NCBI GenBank assembly: GCA_040772885.1
Contig: JAXGXF010000002.1
Span: 218,536-282,535 of the forward strand
Reading direction: 5' to 3'
From: Pullichristensenella sp002068815
GTDB taxonomy: Bacteria; Bacillota; Clostridia; Christensenellales; Aristaeellaceae
Length of the DNA stretch: 64,000 nucleotides
This document shows, one piece after another, positions 16,118 to 24,128 of the stretch (position 1 is its first letter; each line of letters opens with the position of its first letter). Made by a program: the position numbers and the translations under genes. The notes beneath the pieces were generated by a model. That model made no database searches and was not told the DNA's origin. It saw only the letters and a program-made list of their open reading frames with translations.

Positions 16118-17263
16118 ATGAAATTCACCGGAAACCAGCGAAAGCTATACCTGCTGGCGCTGACGCTGCTGGTGGTGGCGATCGCGCTGGCATGTACATG
16201 GACACTGTGGGAGGCGCCGTCGAGCGAAACCTCCCAGCCCGGCGGGACGCCCACGATAGCGCCCTCGGAAGCGCCGGGGACGACGGTCGAGCCGGGGCTG
16301 ACGTTCTCGCCGGATACATCCCCCGAGCCGAATGCCTCGACCGGGGCGGCGGCCGGCGAAACGAAGCCCGCGGGCACGGTCAACACCGTCGTCTACTATC
16401 AGGACAACTACGGCTACCTCGTTCCGGTCATGCTAAAGGTGCCGGCGGAGCAGGGGATCGCGAAGGCGACGCTCTCGATGATGGTCAAGAGCACCGCAAA
16501 CGACATGCAGGCCGCGAGGCTCGGGCTTCGCACCGTGCTCCCGGAAAACGTGTCGATCGACCTCGACATCACAAACGGCCTCGCGCGCATCGACCTCGGC
16601 AAGGAAGTGCTGTCGCTCGCGGACGCTGCGGCCGAGAGCAACATGGTGACCGCGGTCGTGCAGACCTTGACCGAGTTCCCGACCGTCGAGCGCGTCGAGT
16701 TCCTGATCGGCGGACAGGAGATGAAGGCGCTCAAGCACGGCACCGACGTCTCGAAGCAGTTCACCCGCGAAGACATCAACCCCGAGCTCGCCTCCTCGAC
16801 GCTGTCCGTGGAGGACGCGAAGCCGGTGACGCTCTATTTCCCCGGCGACTCCGGCTCGGTGCTCGTGCCGGTCACGCGCATGGTGTACTCGAACCCCGAC
16901 ATCAACACCGCGGTCCTTGAGCTCACGAAGGGCCCGAGCGCGTCGAGCCCCCTCGAGGAAGTGCTGCCGGCCGGCTGCGGGCTGATCGACGTGACGGTCG
17001 TCGACGGCGTTGCGAAGCTGAACTTCACGAACGAGTTCATCAAGCTCGCGGAGAACTCCGACGGTGGAAGGCTCGCCTTGAAGGCGCTGGTCTTGACCTG
17101 CACGCAGTTCGAGGGCGTCGAGAAGGTGGACATTTTGATCGACGGCGAGCCGTACGACCCCGGCCAGGACACGCTCGCGGTGCCCGCCTGTGCGAACGTC
17201 GCCGAGGAAATCATCTACGACCACATACAGGCGCAGTCCGCGATGATCTTCAACTTCGAATAA
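16118..17263 (+). CDS. membrane-anchored GerMN-domain protein (GerM-like)
   Basis: 381 residues. An N-terminal hydrophobic segment (residues 9-28, LYLLALTLLVVAIALAC) may be a signal anchor or a poor lipoprotein signal, since the Cys at 26 lacks a good lipobox. A Ser/Thr/Pro-rich linker (30-88) leads to two GerMN (SpoVS-like) domains, about 105-215 and 235-350, each with the SIDLDITNGLARIDLG / DVTVVDGVAKLNFT beta pattern. B. subtilis GerM is a sporulation lipoprotein needed at the engulfing membranes. The downstream rph-rdgB-phosphodiesterase order repeats gerM-rph-ysnA-ysnB of Bacillus, which supports orthology. Confidence 0.85.
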   Translation: MKFTGNQRKLYLLALTLLVVAIALACTWTLWEAPSSETSQPGGTPTIAPSEAPGTTVEPGLTFSPDTSPEPNASTGAAAGETKPAGTVNTVVYYQDNYGYLVPVMLKVPAEQGIAKATLSMMVKSTANDMQAARLGLRTVLPENVSIDLDITNGLARIDLGKEVLSLADAAAESNMVTAVVQTLTEFPTVERVEFLIGGQEMKALKHGTDVSKQFTREDINPELASSTLSVEDAKPVTLYFPGDSGSVLVPVTRMVYSNPDINTAVLELTKGPSASSPLEEVLPAGCGLIDVTVVDGVAKLNFTNEFIKLAENSDGGRLALKALVLTCTQFEGVEKVDILIDGEPYDPGQDTLAVPACANVAEEIIYDHIQAQSAMIFNFE

Positions 17264-17275
17264 CACGGAGGTCCC

Positions 17276-18598
17276 ATGAACGAAAGAGCGTTGGACGAAC
17301 TCAGGCCCTTGGAAATTCGCGCCGGGTATACGGAAATGGCGCCGGGGAGCGCGCTGATCACAGCGGGCAGGACGCGCGTGGTGTGCACGGCCTCCGTCGA
17401 GGAGGGCGTGCCGCCGTTTTTGCGGGGCACGGGCCGCGGCTGGCTGACGGCGGAGTACGGCATGCTCCCCGGCTCGACCCCGACCCGCAAGCCCCGCGAC
17501 GGCATCAAGCGGGATGGGCGCGGCGTGGAGATCGGACGGCTGATCGGCCGCTCGCTCCGCGCCGCGTGCGATCTGTCCAGGCTCGGCGAGCGCACGGTCA
17601 CGATCGATTGCGACGTGCTGCAGGCCGACGGCGGCACGCGCACCGCCGCCGTCACCGGCGGCTTTGTCGCGCTGTGCCTCGCGGTCGACAGATTGATGAA
17701 GGACGGCGTGCTCGCCGATTCCCCGGTCGTCGGGCAGGTCGCGGCGGTGTCGGCCGGGATCGTCGGCGGCGAGTGCGCGCTCGACCTCGACTATTCGCAG
17801 GACAGCCGCGCCGAGGCCGACATGAATGTCGTCATGGAGCTTCGAGAGGGCAAGCTCGGCTTCGTCGAGGTGCAGGGAACCGGGGAAAAGCGCGCGTACT
17901 CCCGCGAGGAACTGGACAAATTGCTCGCGCTCGCCGAAAAGGGCGTTGCAGAGCTCATGCGCGCGCAGCTCGAGGCGCTCGGGGACGCCGCCGGCGTGAT
18001 CGGCAAGAAGCCGAAGCTCGTCATCGCGAGCAACAACTTCGGGAAGATCAAGGAGCTGCGCCAATTGCTCCGCGACCGGTTCGACGTCGTCTCGATGCGC
18101 GAGATGGGCGTGACCTCCGACGCCGAGGAAACCGGCGAGACCTTCGAGGAAAACGCGCGGATCAAGGCCGAGGCGCTGATGCAATTGACGGGTTGCGCGG
18201 CGCTCGCGGACGACTCGGGGCTGATCGTCGACCACCTCAACGGCCGACCGGGCGTCCACTCGGCGCGCTACGCGGGCGTGCACGGCGACGACGAGGCGAA
18301 CAATCGGCTGCTCCTGAAGGACCTCGAGGGCGTCCCCCACCCGCGCACGGCGCGGTTTGCGTGTGCGATCGCGCTCGTCCGGCCGGGGCGCGCGCCGCTG
18401 ACCGCGTTCGGCACGTGCGAGGGCGAGATACTCGACGCGCCGCTAGGCGAGGGCGGCTTCGGCTACGACCCGCTGTTCTTCTCTCCGGAGCTTCGCGCGA
18501 CGTTCGCCGAGGCCGACGCGGACGCGAAAAACCGCGTCTCGCACCGCGCGCGCGCGATCGCGCAGCTGCTCGCGCTCTTGGAGGCTCAAGATGGCTGA
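17276..18598 (+). CDS. rph-rdgB: bifunctional RNase PH / non-canonical purine NTP pyrophosphatase
   Basis: 440 residues made of two complete enzymes. Residues 1-240 are RNase PH (DELRPLEIRAGY at the start, GSALITAGRTRVVCTASVE, DCDVLQADGGTRTAAVTGG), the phosphorolytic 3' exonuclease that trims tRNA CCA ends. Residues 246-440 are the RdgB/YsnA pyrophosphatase (VIASNNFGKIKEL, ADDSGLIVDHLNGRPGVHSA, GGFGYDPLFF), which hydrolyses ITP, dITP and XTP. In Bacillus these are adjacent genes; a fused form is also known from some other Firmicutes. The ATG lies behind CGGAGGTCCC. The stop overlaps the next gene by 8 bases. Confidence 0.95.
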   Translation: MNERALDELRPLEIRAGYTEMAPGSALITAGRTRVVCTASVEEGVPPFLRGTGRGWLTAEYGMLPGSTPTRKPRDGIKRDGRGVEIGRLIGRSLRAACDLSRLGERTVTIDCDVLQADGGTRTAAVTGGFVALCLAVDRLMKDGVLADSPVVGQVAAVSAGIVGGECALDLDYSQDSRAEADMNVVMELREGKLGFVEVQGTGEKRAYSREELDKLLALAEKGVAELMRAQLEALGDAAGVIGKKPKLVIASNNFGKIKELRQLLRDRFDVVSMREMGVTSDAEETGETFEENARIKAEALMQLTGCAALADDSGLIVDHLNGRPGVHSARYAGVHGDDEANNRLLLKDLEGVPHPRTARFACAIALVRPGRAPLTAFGTCEGEILDAPLGEGGFGYDPLFFSPELRATFAEADADAKNRVSHRARAIAQLLALLEAQDG

Positions 18599-19061
18599 CA
18601 TACTCGTGATGGCCGACAGCCACCGCCACGACGCGCACATCCGCCGCGCGGCGGAGCTGTTTCTCGAGGGCGGGTTCGCGATGGCGGTCCACCTGGGCGA
18701 CCTCGCGGCCGACGCGCGGCGGTTTCGGGAGCTGACGGGCTTCTCCCCGATCTCGGTCGCGGGCAACTGCGACATGCTCTCCCCCGCCGCGCCGCCGAAG
18801 GAGCTGACGACGGCGCTGTTCGGCGCGAACTTCCTGATCTGCCACGGCGACCGCTACGGCGTCAAGTCGTCGCTCGCGCGGCTCTCCTACCGCGCGGAGG
18901 AGCTTTCGTGCGGCGCCGCGCTGTTCGGCCACACGCACCGCGCGTTCGCGGGCTACGTCGGGCGCGCGCTGCTGATCAACCCCGGCGCGCTGCAGGACGG
19001 GCGCTACGCGGTGCTCAACGTCGAGGACGGGCGCGTCGTCCCGAGGCTCCTGCGCTTCTGA
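18591..19061 (+). CDS. YfcE/YsnB-family metallophosphoesterase
   Basis: 156 residues. Metal ligands of the calcineurin-like fold are present: MADSHRHDAH (D8, H10), HLGDLA, AGNCD, CHGDRYG and FGHTHRAF. Family enzymes such as MJ0936 and E. coli YfcE hydrolyse phosphodiesters in vitro with Mn2+ or Ni2+; the in vivo substrate is not known. It is translationally coupled to rph-rdgB (8-base overlap), as ysnB is in B. subtilis. No strong terminator follows; the next gene has its own promoter. Confidence 0.92.
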   Translation: MADILVMADSHRHDAHIRRAAELFLEGGFAMAVHLGDLAADARRFRELTGFSPISVAGNCDMLSPAAPPKELTTALFGANFLICHGDRYGVKSSLARLSYRAEELSCGAALFGHTHRAFAGYVGRALLINPGALQDGRYAVLNVEDGRVVPRLLRF

Positions 19062-19127
19062 ATTCGCGCGTTCTCCGGTTTTTCTTTACAGATCATCTAT
19101 TTTTCTGTGCAAACGGACGGATTGCGC

Positions 19128-19155
19128 TTGACAAATCCGCCCTTTATTGTATAAT
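19128..19155 (+). promoter_or_regulatory. strong consensus promoter of the ABC importer
   Basis: TTGACA (19128-19133), 16-base spacer, TATAAT (19150-19155): both hexamers match the consensus exactly, the best housekeeping promoter in the window. The leader to the ATG is about 90 bases. Confidence 0.85.
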
Positions 19156-19197
19156 ATTTCCAGATGGACGCTCGCAGTCAAGCGACCGTTCCGATCG

Positions 19198-19222
19198 AAT
19201 CCCCGCGGGGATTGCCCCGCGG
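19198..19222 (+). promoter_or_regulatory. overlapping GC-rich hairpins in the ABC importer leader
   Basis: A 16-bp perfect palindrome AATCCCCGCGGGGATT (19198-19213) overlaps an alternative 8-bp stem CCGCGGGG/CCCCGCGG (19203-19210 and 19215-19222, loop ATTG). The two structures exclude each other and lie 10-20 bases before the ribosome site. It could be an operator or a translation control element. Confidence 0.35.
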
Positions 19223-19250
19223 ACAGACATAGGAAAGGAAGTTGACGTAC

Positions 19251-20576
19251 ATGAAAAAGCTGTTTTCCCTGCTCCTCGCCCTGATGCTGGCATCCTCGAT
19301 GCTCGGCGCACTCGCGGAGGCCCCGGTTGAGATCTACTTCCTCAACTTCAAGCCCGAGATCGCGACCGTCTACGAGGAGATCGCGAAGGCGTACGAGGCC
19401 GCGACCGGCGTCAAGGTCAACGTGATGACCGCAGCGAGCGGCACCTACGAGCAGACGCTGCGCTCCGAGGTCGCGAAGGCCGACGCGCCGACGATCTTCC
19501 AGATCAACGGCCCGGTGGGGCTTACGAGCTGGAAGGACTACTGCCTCGACCTCTCCGGAACCGCCTTCTACGAGATGCTCTCCGACAAGAGCCTCGCCGT
19601 CAAGGACGGGGACAAGGTGTGCGGCATTCCCTACGTCGTCGAGGGCTACGGCATCATCTACAACAACGCGATCATGAACAAGTACTTCGCCTCCGCGAAC
19701 AAGGCGACCGCGTTCACGTCGATGGACGAGGTCAACAACTTCGCGGCGCTGAAGTTGGTCGTCGAGGACATGACCGCGCTCAAGGACGAGCTCGGCATAC
19801 AGGGCGTGTTCGCCTCCACGAGCATGGCCGCGGGCGAACAGTGGCGCTGGCAGACGCACCTTCTGAACCTGCCGCTGTTCTATGAGTTCTCAGACATGGG
19901 CGGAGACACGGTGCTCAGCGGCCTCGCGGCCAACGAGATCGGCTTTACCTACGGCGAGAACTACAAGAACATCTTCGACCTCTACACGAACAACTCCGTG
20001 ACCGCGAAGGGGCTCCTGAGCAACAAGACCGTCAACGACTCGATGGCGGAGTTCGCGCTCGGCCAGTGCGCGATGGTCCAGAACGGCAACTGGGGCGCGA
20101 GCCAGATACTCGGCGTCGCGGGCAACACCGTCGCCAACGAGGACATCAAGTTCATGCCCATCTACACGGGCGTCGAGGGCGAGGAGACCCAGGGCCTTTG
20201 CATCGGCACCGAGAACTACCTGTGCATCAATTCGCAGGTGTCGCCCGAGAAGCAGCAGGCGTCGATCGACTTCCTCGTGTGGCTCTATTCCTCCGAGGAG
20301 GGCAAGGCCTACGTCAAGAACGATTTGATGTTCTTAGCGCCGTTCAACACCTTCGAGGACGACGAGAAGCCCGAGGATCCGCTCTCGAAGGAAGTGCTGC
20401 GCTGGATGGAGAAGGAGGGCGTCAACTCCGTGCAGTGGACGTTCGCCGCGTTCCCGTCCGAGGAGTTCAAGAACTACGTCGGCGACGCGCTGCTCGAGTA
20501 CCTGCAGGGCTCGATGGACTGGGAGGGCGTCCATCAGGTCGTCGTGGACTCCTGGAAGTCCGAGCGCGCGCTGTAA
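19251..20576 (+). CDS. ABC transporter extracellular solute-binding protein (family 1)
   Basis: 441 residues. A cleavable signal peptide (MKKLFSLLLALMLASSMLGALA) precedes the mature start EAPVEIYFLNFKPE; there is no lipobox cysteine, unusual for a Gram-positive binding protein. The mature part follows the MalE/UgpB fold, with PTIFQINGPVGLTSW, GIPYVVEGYGIIYNN, and a QCAMVQNGNWGA strand near residue 270. It would deliver a carbohydrate to the two permeases encoded downstream. An upstream in-frame TTG at 19242 is not needed; the ATG at 19251 has AGGAAAGGAAG before it. No ATPase gene is in the operon, so a shared MsmX-type ATPase is likely. Confidence 0.92.
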   Translation: MKKLFSLLLALMLASSMLGALAEAPVEIYFLNFKPEIATVYEEIAKAYEAATGVKVNVMTAASGTYEQTLRSEVAKADAPTIFQINGPVGLTSWKDYCLDLSGTAFYEMLSDKSLAVKDGDKVCGIPYVVEGYGIIYNNAIMNKYFASANKATAFTSMDEVNNFAALKLVVEDMTALKDELGIQGVFASTSMAAGEQWRWQTHLLNLPLFYEFSDMGGDTVLSGLAANEIGFTYGENYKNIFDLYTNNSVTAKGLLSNKTVNDSMAEFALGQCAMVQNGNWGASQILGVAGNTVANEDIKFMPIYTGVEGEETQGLCIGTENYLCINSQVSPEKQQASIDFLVWLYSSEEGKAYVKNDLMFLAPFNTFEDDEKPEDPLSKEVLRWMEKEGVNSVQWTFAAFPSEEFKNYVGDALLEYLQGSMDWEGVHQVVVDSWKSERAL

Positions 20577-20593
20577 GGCCGGGCCGCATCGCC

Positions 20594-20624
20594 GCAAAGC
20601 GCCCTTCCCGGGGCGCTTTGCTTT
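20594..20624 (+). terminator. intercistronic stem-loop between binding protein and permease genes
   Basis: Perfect 11-bp stem GCAAAGCGCCC/GGGCGCTTTGC (20594-20604 and 20611-20621) with a 6-base loop and a short TTT. This kind of structure commonly limits read-through so that more binding protein than permease is made. Confidence 0.7.
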
Positions 20625-20642
20625 AAGAGAGAGGGCAAATTC

Positions 20643-21488
20643 ATGCAGAAAACGCTTCGGAAGTACTTCCCGCTGTTCGTTCTGCCGACCCTCATCGCGT
20701 TCGCCGTCGTGTTTCTGATTCCGTTTCTGATGGGCATCTACCTGTCGTTTACCGAATTCACGACGGTGACGAACTCCCGCTGGGTGGGGCTTCAAAACTA
20801 CGTCACCGCCTTCACGACGAATCGGGAGTTTTTGAACGCGCTGTGGTTCACGGTCAAGTTCGCCGCGGTCAGCGTGGTCTCGATCAACGTCATAGGGTTT
20901 TTGATGGCGTCGCTTTTGACGAGGGGCATCCGCGGCACGAACGTGTTCCGCACGGTGTTCTTCCTGCCGAACCTGATTGGCGGCATCGTGCTCGGCTGGA
21001 TATGGCAGATGATCTTCAACGGCATACTCTACCACTACGAGATGACCCTGACCTACAGCCCGAGCTTCGGCTTCTGGGGGCTCGTGATTCTGATGAACTG
21101 GCAGATGATCGGCTACATGATGATCATCTACATCGCGGGCATACAGGCGATTCCGGGCGAGCTCTACGACGCGGCGGACGTCGACGGCGCGGGGCCGTGG
21201 CAGAAGCTGACGCGCGTGACGCTCCCGATGGTCATGCCCTCGATCACGATCTGCACGTTTCTGACGCTGACGAATTCGTTCAAGCTGTTCGACCAGAACC
21301 TCGCGCTGACGGCCGGAGCGCCGTCGAAGAAGACCGCGATGCTGGCGCTCGATATCTACAACACGTTCTACGGCCGCAACGGCTGGGAGGGCGTCGGGCA
21401 GGCGAAGGCGGTCGTGTTCTTCCTGCTGGTGGCGCTTCTGGCGTTTTTGCAGCTTAGGATCACGCGCAGAAGGGAGGTCGACCAATGA
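20643..21488 (+). CDS. CUT1 sugar ABC permease, MalF-type
   Basis: 281 residues with six membrane helices (about 10-33, 66-90, 103-124, 138-160, 195-220, 255-276). The cytoplasmic EAA loop reads GELYDAADVDGAGPWQKLTR (about residues 171-190) and would dock onto the ATPase subunit. The first helix is preceded by MQKTLRKYFPLF, typical of UgpA/LacF. It pairs with the second permease through a 4-base overlap. The substrate is presumably a di- or oligosaccharide or sugar-phosphate, not predictable from sequence. Confidence 0.94.
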   Translation: MQKTLRKYFPLFVLPTLIAFAVVFLIPFLMGIYLSFTEFTTVTNSRWVGLQNYVTAFTTNREFLNALWFTVKFAAVSVVSINVIGFLMASLLTRGIRGTNVFRTVFFLPNLIGGIVLGWIWQMIFNGILYHYEMTLTYSPSFGFWGLVILMNWQMIGYMMIIYIAGIQAIPGELYDAADVDGAGPWQKLTRVTLPMVMPSITICTFLTLTNSFKLFDQNLALTAGAPSKKTAMLALDIYNTFYGRNGWEGVGQAKAVVFFLLVALLAFLQLRITRRREVDQ

Positions 21489-22339
21489 GCGCCCAATCGC
21501 TGTCCCGCAAGCGCCAGGGCTCCGGCGCGCTGACGGTATTCATGGCGCTCCTGTGCCTGCTGTTCCTGCTGCCGATCCTGATCGTCTTGATGAACTCGTT
21601 CAAGGGAAAGTTCTTCATCAGCACTTTGCCCTTCTCGCTCCCGAGCGCCGCGGACGGGACGTTCGTCGGCCTCGCGAACTACTTTGAGGGCGTTCGGCTG
21701 ACCGGCTTCTTCGACGCGTTCGGCTACTCGCTGTTCATCACCGTGTTCTCGGTCGGCCTGATCGTGCTGATGACCTCGATGACCGGCTGGTTCCTCGCGC
21801 GCGTCAATACGAAGGGCACGAAGGCCATCTACCTGCTCTTGGTGTTCTCGATGGTCGTTCCGTTCCAGATGGTGATGTTCACGATGTCGAAGGTCGCGAA
21901 CATGCTGCACCTCGACAACCCCGTCGGCATCGTGTTCGTCTACTTAGGCTTCGGCGCGGGGCTCTCGACGTTCATGTTCACGGGCTTCGCGCGCTTCGTG
22001 CCGCGGGAAATTGAAGAAGCCGCGCACATCGACGGCTGCGGCCCGGTCCGGACGTATTTCTCGGTCGTCTTCCCGGTCTTGAAGCCCACCGCGATCACCG
22101 TCGCGATCCTGAACGCGATGTGGATATGGAACGACTACCTGCTTCCCTACCTGCTGCTCGGCTCGAAGTACAAGACGATCCCGATCGCCGTGCAGTACCT
22201 GCGCGGCGGCTACGGCTCGGTCGACATGGGCGCGATGATGGCGATGCTCGTGCTCGCGATCGTGCCGATCGTGATCTTCTACCTGACGTGCCAGAAGTAC
22301 ATCATCAAGGGTGTAATAGCCGGAGCCGTTAAAGGGTAG
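21485..22339 (+). CDS. CUT1 sugar ABC permease, MalG-type
   Basis: 284 residues, six helices, with the N-terminal RKRQGSGALTVFMALLCLLFLLP opening of the UgpE/LacG branch and the EAA loop EIEEAAHIDGCGPVRTYFSV near residue 180. The start overlaps the MalF-type stop (ATGA). It completes the membrane pore of the importer and is followed by a bidirectional terminator. Confidence 0.94.
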   Translation: MSAQSLSRKRQGSGALTVFMALLCLLFLLPILIVLMNSFKGKFFISTLPFSLPSAADGTFVGLANYFEGVRLTGFFDAFGYSLFITVFSVGLIVLMTSMTGWFLARVNTKGTKAIYLLLVFSMVVPFQMVMFTMSKVANMLHLDNPVGIVFVYLGFGAGLSTFMFTGFARFVPREIEEAAHIDGCGPVRTYFSVVFPVLKPTAITVAILNAMWIWNDYLLPYLLLGSKYKTIPIAVQYLRGGYGSVDMGAMMAMLVLAIVPIVIFYLTCQKYIIKGVIAGAVKG

Positions 22340-22340
22340 C

Positions 22341-22371
22341 AAAAAACCGGGGGGCGCGCTCCCCGGTTTTT
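22341..22371. terminator. bidirectional terminator between ABC importer and murA
   Basis: AAAAAACCGGGG ... CCCCGGTTTTT with an 8-base loop (GGCGCGCT). A-rich left flank and T-rich right flank allow termination of both convergent units. Confidence 0.9.
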
Positions 22372-22379
22372 GCCGGTCC

Positions 22380-23660
22380 CTATACCCTGCAGTAGCTCTT
22401 CTCGCACACGCAGACCCCCTCGACCTTCGCGCCGAGCTTTTTGAGCTTCTCGTCGAACCGCTCGTACCCGCGCAGTATGTACTCCACGCCGCCGATCTCG
22501 GTCTCGCCGTCGGCCATCAAGGCCGCGATGACCATCGCCGCGCCCGCGCGCAGGTCGGTCGCGTTGACGCGCGCCGACACGAGCCGGCCGACGCCGGTGA
22601 TGATCGCCGAGCTCTCGATCACGCGCACGTTCGCGCCCATCTTGCGAAGCTCGTCGAGGAACCGAAAGCGCGACTCGAAGATCGTCTCGGTGACGATGCT
22701 CGTGCCGTTCGCGATCGCGAGCAGCGAGGACAGCGGCTGCTGGAGGTCGGTCGGAAAGCCGGGGTACCCCTGCGTCTTTACGTTGACCGCGCGGAACACG
22801 CCGTTCGAGCGCACGCGAATCCAGTCGTCCTCCGCCTGCACGTGCACGCCCATCTCGAGCAATTTCGCCGAAAGCGACTCCATGTGCGCCGGGATCGCGC
22901 CGGTAATCGTCACGTCTCCGCCGGTCGCGGCCGCGGCGATCATCAAGGTGCCCGTCTCGATCTGGTCGGGGATGATCGTGTAGTTCGCGCCGTGCAGATG
23001 CCTGCCGCCGCGCACGCGTATCACGTCGGTGCCCGCGCCCTTGACCCACGCGCCCATCGACGACAGGAAGTTCGCCAGATCGACGATGTGCGGCTCCTTC
23101 GCCGCGTTGTGTATGCAGGTCGTGCCGCTCGCGGAGACGGCCGTCAGCATGCTGTTGACGGTCGCGCCGACGCTGGGCATGTCGAGGAAGATATCGCCGC
23201 CGATCAATTCGTCCGCGCTCGCGTCGAGTATGCCGCCGAGCGTGTCGACGGTCGCGCCGAGGGTCCGCATCGCCTTGAGCGTCTGGTCGATCGGCCTGGC
23301 GCCGATGTCGCAGCCGCCCGGCAGCGGGACCCGCGCGCGCCCGAACACGCCCAAGAGCACCGGGGCGAGGTAGTAGGACGCGCGCATCTTGCACGAGAGC
23401 TCATAGGGGGGATTGTACTTGTCCACGGTGCGCGGATCGACCCGGAGCACGTTGTTCTTGAACTCGACGTCCGCGCCCAGCCAGCGCAGCATGTCGATCA
23501 GCACGTGAATGTCGTTGATGTCGGGGAGATTTTCGATCACCGACGGCGAATCCGCCAAGAGCGACGCGGGAACGACCGCCAGCGCGGCGTTCTTGCCGCC
23601 GCTGACGACGACCTCCCCTTCAAGGCGCGCGCCGCCCTGAATCCTGAGCCTCTCGATCAT
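22380..23660 (-). CDS. murA: UDP-N-acetylglucosamine 1-carboxyvinyltransferase
   Basis: 426 residues, full length. Lys23-Asn24 (SGGKNAAL) and the fosfomycin-target Cys117 (PGGCDIGARP) are both present, along with the C-terminal NATDLRAGAAMVIAAL block. MurA transfers enolpyruvate from PEP to UDP-GlcNAc, the first committed step of peptidoglycan synthesis, in the cytosol. The start MIERLRIQGGARLEGEV aligns with family N termini; the nearest strong ribosome site (AAAGGAG, 23690) is too far away, so initiation may depend on coupling with the small zinc-ribbon gene that ends 28 bases upstream. Confidence 0.96.
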   Translation of the reverse strand: MIERLRIQGGARLEGEVVVSGGKNAALAVVPASLLADSPSVIENLPDINDIHVLIDMLRWLGADVEFKNNVLRVDPRTVDKYNPPYELSCKMRASYYLAPVLLGVFGRARVPLPGGCDIGARPIDQTLKAMRTLGATVDTLGGILDASADELIGGDIFLDMPSVGATVNSMLTAVSASGTTCIHNAAKEPHIVDLANFLSSMGAWVKGAGTDVIRVRGGRHLHGANYTIIPDQIETGTLMIAAAATGGDVTITGAIPAHMESLSAKLLEMGVHVQAEDDWIRVRSNGVFRAVNVKTQGYPGFPTDLQQPLSSLLAIANGTSIVTETIFESRFRFLDELRKMGANVRVIESSAIITGVGRLVSARVNATDLRAGAAMVIAALMADGETEIGGVEYILRGYERFDEKLKKLGAKVEGVCVCEKSYCRV

Positions 23661-23688
23661 ATCGAAATCCGGCCGAAGCCGACTCCTT

Positions 23689-23898
23689 TCAATGATGACA
23701 CCCGGAGCACGTCCCGCAGCTTCCGGAGCAACCGGTCCCCGCGCCCGCGCCCTTCGCGCCGAACGCGCAGGTTCCCGTATAGTCGCGCTCGGCCTTCTCG
23801 CCGCAGCGTTCGCACTTGACCTCGTCGCGCCGCCCGATCGACGACAACACCTCGAAGCGGTGCCCGCATTTCGGACATTTCCACGCGTACAACGGCAC
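23689..23898 (-). CDS. FmdB-family zinc-ribbon protein
   Basis: 69 residues from a GTG at 23898 with GGAGGCGATATCT before it. The PLYAWKCPKCGHRFEV opening with CPKC, followed by CERCGEKAERDYTG, is the FmdB/CxxC regulatory ribbon. The tail is Gly/Cys/His-rich (GCSGSCGTCSGCHH) and could bind a second metal. FmdB proteins are widespread, small, and mostly of unknown role, with some linked to transcription of metal enzymes. It is cotranscribed with murA. Confidence 0.85.
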   Translation of the reverse strand: MPLYAWKCPKCGHRFEVLSSIGRRDEVKCERCGEKAERDYTGTCAFGAKGAGAGTGCSGSCGTCSGCHH

Positions 23899-23952
23899 AG
23901 ATATCGCCTCCGAATCATTGCGATTTGATAAACATTTCCTGCCGCTCGTTTT

Positions 23953-23981
23953 ATTATACATGACAAATCCGTTTCAATCAA
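23953..23981 (-). promoter_or_regulatory. promoter of fmdB-like gene and murA
   Basis: Minus strand TTGATT (23981-23976), 17-base spacer, TATAAT (23958-23953). It places the leader at about 50 bases. Confidence 0.75.
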
Positions 23982-24067
23982 CCCTGTCCGAGAAGATAAT
24001 TACAAATCTCCGCGCCAATTTGCCCCAAATGTACCAAAAACCGGAAAAAGACCCAATTTCGCCGCGA

Positions 24068-24096
24068 TTGTCAAATGCGCGAAGGTATGCTAAAAT
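24068..24096 (+). promoter_or_regulatory. promoter of the alpha/beta hydrolase gene
   Basis: TTGTCA (24068-24073), 17-base spacer, TAAAAT (24091-24096) with extended -10 TGC. It faces away from the fmdB-like promoter; the stretch between the two holds no gene. Confidence 0.65.
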
Positions 24097-24128
24097 CATG
24101 AAACCAAATCATGAAGCGGAGGGAGCAC

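Noticed and set aside
12976..16920. Very long open frame on the plus strand across rqcH and neighbouring genes
   Set aside because: It is Arg/Pro/Ala/Leu-rich, has no ribosome site, and lies antisense or out of frame to five well-supported genes; high GC content suppresses stops.
17276..18598. Frameshifted pair rph and rdgB
   Set aside because: The frame is continuous, both domains are complete and the fusion is known in other Firmicutes.
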